Positions 60,606 through 64,000 of a stretch of 64,000 bases of DNA are shown here, piece by piece; position 1 is the stretch's first letter, and each line of letters begins with the position of its first letter. This stretch comes from Pueribacillus sp041725775 (GTDB lineage Bacteria > Bacillota > Bacilli > Bacillales > UBA6769). Location: NCBI RefSeq assembly GCF_041725775.1, contig NZ_JBEUEL010000001.1, forward strand, positions 1 to 64,000. The letters run 5' to 3'. Under the pieces are notes generated by a model. That model ran no database searches. It saw only the letters and a list, made by a program, of their open reading frames with translations, and had not been told where the DNA came from. A program made the translations under genes and the position numbers.

Positions 60606-61550
60606 ATGAGTGAAGAGAAACTGTATGACGTTATTATTGCAGGTGCGGGTCCAGCTGGATTAACTGCAGCTGTCTATGCATCTCGTGCAAATTTATCGAC
60701 ATTGATGATTGAAAGAGGAATTCCTGGCGGTCAAATGGCGAACACAGAAGATGTTGAAAACTACCCCGGATTTGATCACATTTTAGGACCGGACTTATCA
60801 AACAAAATGTTTGAACACGCTAAAAAGTTTGGTGCAGAGTACCAGTATGGTGATATTCATGAAATTCGTGACGGTGAAGAATATAAAACGGTCATAACTG
60901 GTGATAAACAATATAAAGCACGAGCGGTCATTATCGCAACCGGTGCAGAATATAAAAAGCTTGGTGTATCGGGTGAAGCAGACTTAACTGGTCGCGGAGT
61001 GTCTTATTGCGCTGTATGTGACGGGGCGTTCTTTAAAAATCAAGAAATTGTTGTGATTGGTGGCGGGGATTCAGCAGTTGAAGAAGGTGTCTATTTAACA
61101 CGTTTTGCTTCAAAAGTGACGATCATTCATCGTCGTGATGAACTGCGTGCGCAAAAAATTTTACAGCAACGTGCATTTGACAATGATAAAATAGAATTTA
61201 TTTGGAACCATACGGTGAAAGAGATTAAGGAAAAGGATGGAAAGGTTAGCAGTGTTTTAATCGTCAATACAAAAACAGGTGAAGAACAAGAGTTTGATAC
61301 AAGTGGTGTTTTCGTTTACATTGGGATGCTTCCATTAAATGATTCGTTTAAGCATTTAAACATTACAAATGAAGAAGGCTATGTCGTTACGAATGATAAT
61401 ATGGAAACATCTGTACCTGGAATTTTTGCAGCGGGTGACATTCGTGATAAAATGCTTCGCCAAATTGTTACAGCTACAGGTGATGGCAGTATTGCGGCAG
61501 AAGCCGCCCAAAAGTATATTGAGACGCTAAAAGAAAAAGCGGGTGTATAA
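60606..61550 (+). CDS. trxB: Thioredoxin reductase
   Basis: A 314-residue flavoenzyme. FAD site GAGPAGLTAAVYASR, redox-active CAVC in SYCAVCDGAFF, NADPH site GGGDSAVEEG, and the C-terminal FAD segment GIFAAGDIRD. It reduces thioredoxin with NADPH. GAGGGAGTGAG precedes ATG 60606. Monocistronic, with a terminator at 61696. Confidence 0.97.
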   Translation: MSEEKLYDVIIAGAGPAGLTAAVYASRANLSTLMIERGIPGGQMANTEDVENYPGFDHILGPDLSNKMFEHAKKFGAEYQYGDIHEIRDGEEYKTVITGDKQYKARAVIIATGAEYKKLGVSGEADLTGRGVSYCAVCDGAFFKNQEIVVIGGGDSAVEEGVYLTRFASKVTIIHRRDELRAQKILQQRAFDNDKIEFIWNHTVKEIKEKDGKVSSVLIVNTKTGEEQEFDTSGVFVYIGMLPLNDSFKHLNITNEEGYVVTNDNMETSVPGIFAAGDIRDKMLRQIVTATGDGSIAAEAAQKYIETLKEKAGV

Positions 61551-61695
61551 CGACGGAAGCTAGGTCGAAGGACTTCCCTGCAAAACGTCTACTTAATCAC
61601 AGTTTTTTAACGTTACTGTAACGCGTCTGACATATACATTCGGTATACTAATAACTGTGAAATTGACCCCCTTTTATAGTTATACATCTTGGAGC

Positions 61696-61728
61696 GGTGC
61701 GGAAGAATTTTTCCGTGCCCTTTTTTTA
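61696..61728 (+). terminator. Terminator downstream of trxB
   Basis: GGTGCGGAA and TTCCGTGCC pair with two G-T positions, followed by seven Ts. The remainder of the 350-base gap to rapZ holds its promoter and nothing else recognisable. Confidence 0.8.
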
Positions 61729-61839
61729 TGAACATACTTTTTCCGTCCAACAATCTAGAGGCCTTCTGAGTGTAAACTGAACGTCTACCTCTTGTGCTCA
61801 TATACCTAGTCACATTTCACACAATTTCAAAGTCTCGAA

Positions 61840-61868
61840 TTGTTGTTGTCAATGAATCATAGTATAAT
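61840..61868 (+). promoter_or_regulatory. Sigma-A promoter of rapZ-yvcK-whiA
   Basis: TTGTTG (61840-61845), 17 bases, TATAAT (61863-61868), 30 bases before the start codon. Confidence 0.65.
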
Positions 61869-61898
61869 TTAAATAGATTCTAAGGTTGAGGATGAAAC

Positions 61899-62780
61899 AT
61901 GATGGAAGACCTGCACGATATACATGTTGTAATTATAACTGGTATGAGCGGAGCGGGAAAGTCGGTTGCAATGCGTAGTTTTGAAGATATGGGCTACTTT
62001 TGTATCGATAACTTACCGCCTGCGTTACTTCCAAAATTTATCGAGCTCATTGAAGAATCACGGGGCAAAATGAATAAAATTGCGCTCGTGATGGATTTAA
62101 GAGGTCGCGATTTTTTTGATTCACTCGTTGATGCGATTATCGACTTAAATCGATATAAATGGTTAAAAGCACAAATTTTATTTTTAGAAGCGAATGATAC
62201 GACACTTGTCAGGCGTTATAAGGAAGCTCGCCGTTCTCACCCGCTTGCACGAAGCCAGGCGCCACTAACTGGGATTCAAAAAGAACGGAGTATGCTTGAA
62301 ACATTGAAAGGACATGCAAATTTAATTATCGATACGACGAATTTAAAGCCGTTAGAGCTCCGTGAGCGCATTCGTCAATATTTTATGCCACAGTCGGATA
62401 ATTCTTTCATCGTGAATATGTTGTCGTTCGGCTTTAAATATGGGCTTCCGATCGATGCTGACCTCGTTTTTGATATTCGATTTCTTCCTAATCCACATTA
62501 TATAGAATCTTTGCGCCCACGAACGGGTTTAGAAGAAGATGTCTCGTCTTACGTTTTAAAATGGCCAGAGACGAAAGAGTTTGTTGATAAAATGATTGAT
62601 TTACTTGAATTTATGTTGCCGCACTACAAGCGTGAAGGAAAAAGTCAACTAATCGTTGCAATTGGTTGTACGGGCGGTAAACATCGCTCGGTTGCACTCG
62701 CTGAACATATTGGAAAAGTCTTTGCGAAAGACTATCACACACGTATTACCCACCGTGATATTGAGAAAGGAAATGGTTGA
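61899..62780 (+). CDS. rapZ: RapZ/YvcJ nucleotide-binding protein
   Basis: A 293-residue P-loop protein. ITGMSGAGKSVAMRSFED is the Walker A region, CIDNLPP and VMDLRGRDF are family motifs, and the C-terminal IGCTGGKHRSVALAEHIG is the RapZ RNA-binding/phosphate loop. In E. coli RapZ directs a small RNA to RNase E; in B. subtilis YvcJ hydrolyses GTP and affects competence. Start at ATG 61899 or the adjacent ATG 61902. Six bases before yvcK. Confidence 0.93.
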   Translation: MMEDLHDIHVVIITGMSGAGKSVAMRSFEDMGYFCIDNLPPALLPKFIELIEESRGKMNKIALVMDLRGRDFFDSLVDAIIDLNRYKWLKAQILFLEANDTTLVRRYKEARRSHPLARSQAPLTGIQKERSMLETLKGHANLIIDTTNLKPLELRERIRQYFMPQSDNSFIVNMLSFGFKYGLPIDADLVFDIRFLPNPHYIESLRPRTGLEEDVSSYVLKWPETKEFVDKMIDLLEFMLPHYKREGKSQLIVAIGCTGGKHRSVALAEHIGKVFAKDYHTRITHRDIEKGNG

Positions 62781-62786
62781 GTTTCA

Positions 62787-63743
62787 ATGAATACTGAAAA
62801 GATGCGGAAGGTCGTTGTTATTGGGGGAGGGACCGGTCTTTCCGTATTGCTGAGAGGTCTGAAAACATTACCTCTCGATCTTGCTGCGATTGTAACAGTT
62901 GCTGATGATGGTGGGAGTTCTGGCCGATTGCGCGATGAGTTAAACATTCCTCCCCCAGGCGATATCCGAAACGTCTTATTAGCGCTATCGGAAGCAGAGC
63001 CCCTTTTTAATGCTTTAATGCAGCATCGTTTTAAAAATGGAAATGGTTTGTCGGGTCATGCGCTCGGAAATTTAATTATTGCTGCGATGACCGATATTAC
63101 TGGAGACTTTTTTAAAGCAATTACCGAATTTAGCCGTGTTCTTAACGTAAAAGGAAAAGTACTACCTGCATCAAATCAAAGCATCGTCCTAAATGCGACG
63201 ATGTCTGATGGAACAATTGTGACCGGTGAATCAAAAATTCCTTTATCAGAGAAAAAAATTAAGCGAGTGTTTTTGACACCGAATCATATTAAGCCATTAC
63301 CAGAAACATTGAAAGCCATTGCTGAATCAGATTTAATTGTACTTGGTCCCGGAAGTTTGTATACGAGTATTTTGCCAAATTTGCTTGTCCCGGGGATTGC
63401 AGATGCAATTAAAAAAGCAAAAGCGAAAAAAGTGTATATCTGTAATGTGATGACACAACAAGGTGAGACTGATTCCTATTGTGCAAGCGATCACGTACAA
63501 GCGTTAACGGCTCACGTCGGGAACACACTCGTTGATACGATCATCGTAAATGATGCCCCGATCCCTGAAGACATTGCAGCATTGTATGCGTTAGAAGGGG
63601 CAAAACCAGTTAAATGTGATTTGGACAGATTGAAATCATCAGGTTATGACATAATAAATGGTACATTCATTCAATACGATAACAATTTGATCCGTCATGA
63701 TATGAACAAAGTGTCAAATGTTTTATTGTCATTGATTACGTAA
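62787..63743 (+). CDS. yvcK: Gluconeogenesis/morphology factor YvcK
   Basis: A 318-residue UDP-sugar-binding protein. VIGGGTGLSVLLRGLK, VADDGGSSGRLRDELN and PPPGDIRNVLLALSE are the conserved binding loops, and GPGSLYTSILPNLLV follows. YvcK is needed for growth on gluconeogenic carbon and for peptidoglycan synthesis. Part of the rapZ-yvcK-whiA operon. Confidence 0.94.
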   Translation: MNTEKMRKVVVIGGGTGLSVLLRGLKTLPLDLAAIVTVADDGGSSGRLRDELNIPPPGDIRNVLLALSEAEPLFNALMQHRFKNGNGLSGHALGNLIIAAMTDITGDFFKAITEFSRVLNVKGKVLPASNQSIVLNATMSDGTIVTGESKIPLSEKKIKRVFLTPNHIKPLPETLKAIAESDLIVLGPGSLYTSILPNLLVPGIADAIKKAKAKKVYICNVMTQQGETDSYCASDHVQALTAHVGNTLVDTIIVNDAPIPEDIAALYALEGAKPVKCDLDRLKSSGYDIINGTFIQYDNNLIRHDMNKVSNVLLSLIT

Positions 63744-63756
63744 GGAGGGGAATGTT

Positions 63757-64000
63757 GTGTCATTTGCTTCTGAAACGAAAAAAGAATTGACGCAGCTTGA
63801 CCCGAATGATTGTTGTGCGCGTGCAGAACTCGCTGCACTCATTCGTATGAATGGCTCACTTTCTGTCAGTAACCGAGAGTTTAGCCTTGATATTCCGACA
63901 GAAAATGCGGCGATTGCACGCAGAATTTATTCGCTTATCAAATTTGCGTTTAGTTACCATACAGAACTTCTCGTTCGCAAAAAAATGCAATTGAAGAAAA
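63757..64000 (+). CDS. whiA: WhiA sporulation/division regulator, 5' part
   Basis: The window ends inside this gene; 81 codons are present. SFASETKKELTQLD, CCARAELAALIRMNGS and LDIPTENAAIARRIYSLIK match the N-terminal LAGLIDADG-like domain of WhiA, a DNA-binding protein that affects cell division and chromosome segregation in Bacillus. AAGGAGGGG lies before GTG 63757. Order rapZ-yvcK-whiA is highly conserved. Confidence 0.95.
   Translation, partial: MSFASETKKELTQLDPNDCCARAELAALIRMNGSLSVSNREFSLDIPTENAAIARRIYSLIKFAFSYHTELLVRKKMQLKK

Noticed and set aside
1..64000. Defence island, prophage, toxin-antitoxin pair or biosynthetic cluster
   Set aside because: All sizeable genes match conserved Bacillaceae housekeeping blocks; apart from the IS605-type remnants no mobile or accessory cluster was seen.

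Overview
The window is chromosomal DNA of a low-GC, flagellated, aerobic member of the Bacillaceae. The basis is gene order that closely follows the Bacillus subtilis block tagO / yvyE-degSU-degV-comF-flgMNKL-fliW-csrA-flaG-fliDST-hpf-secA-prfB-cccB-ftsEX-ctpB-minJ-uvrBA-yvlBD-hprK-lgt-yvoD-ppaX-yvoF-his-yvcD-trxB-rapZ-yvcK-whiA, strong AGGAGG-type ribosome binding sites, frequent TTG/GTG starts and sigma-D-type flagellar promoters. The very acidic linker of the cytochrome c lipoprotein and a ba3-type oxidase would suit an alkaliphilic or halotolerant lineage; this is inference and I cannot name a species.

Layout. 0-7.5 kb: a frameshifted vanZ-like gene, a SEC-C motif protein, an SGNH hydrolase, then envelope polymer genes (mnaA, an LCP ligase, tagO on the minus strand) and an IMPACT-family gene. 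7.6-13 kb: the DegS-DegU two-component system, degV and competence genes comFA and comFC. 13-22 kb: the late flagellar cluster. It lacks the flagellin gene hag where B. subtilis has it; a CAP-domain secreted protein and a decayed small gene stand there instead. 22-28 kb: cold shock gene, hpf, secA, prfB (with its programmed frameshift) and a cytochrome c551 lipoprotein. 28-36 kb: ftsE-ftsX followed by two tandem CwlO-like M23 hydrolases, with a perfect WalR box upstream, then ctpB and minJ. 35.6-42 kb: uvrB-uvrA behind a LexA box, then yvlB-yvlD. 42.5-49 kb: hprK-lgt-yvoD-ppaX-yvoF, interrupted twice by decayed IS200/IS605-type sequence. 49-53 kb, minus strand: a ba3-type cytochrome oxidase operon and a Ca2+/H+ antiporter. 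52.8-58.8 kb: a translationally coupled his operon from which hisH is missing. 58.9-64 kb: yvcD, trxB, rapZ, yvcK and the start of whiA.

The genes combine into recognisable programs: envelope polymer synthesis and attachment, flagellar assembly with its FlgM and FliW/CsrA controls, FtsEX-controlled peptidoglycan hydrolysis, protein export, excision repair, catabolite control by HPr kinase, respiration and histidine synthesis.

I found no defence island, CRISPR array, prophage, biosynthetic cluster or convincing new multi-gene system. The most interesting non-standard signals are two families of interspersed intergenic repeats, a repeated 16-base palindromic site, the hisH deletion, the absent hag, the FtsEX operon with a WalR box and duplicated hydrolases, three related TnpB-type end hairpins within 3.2 kb, and three single-base homopolymer frameshifts in small genes that are either real decay or assembly error.
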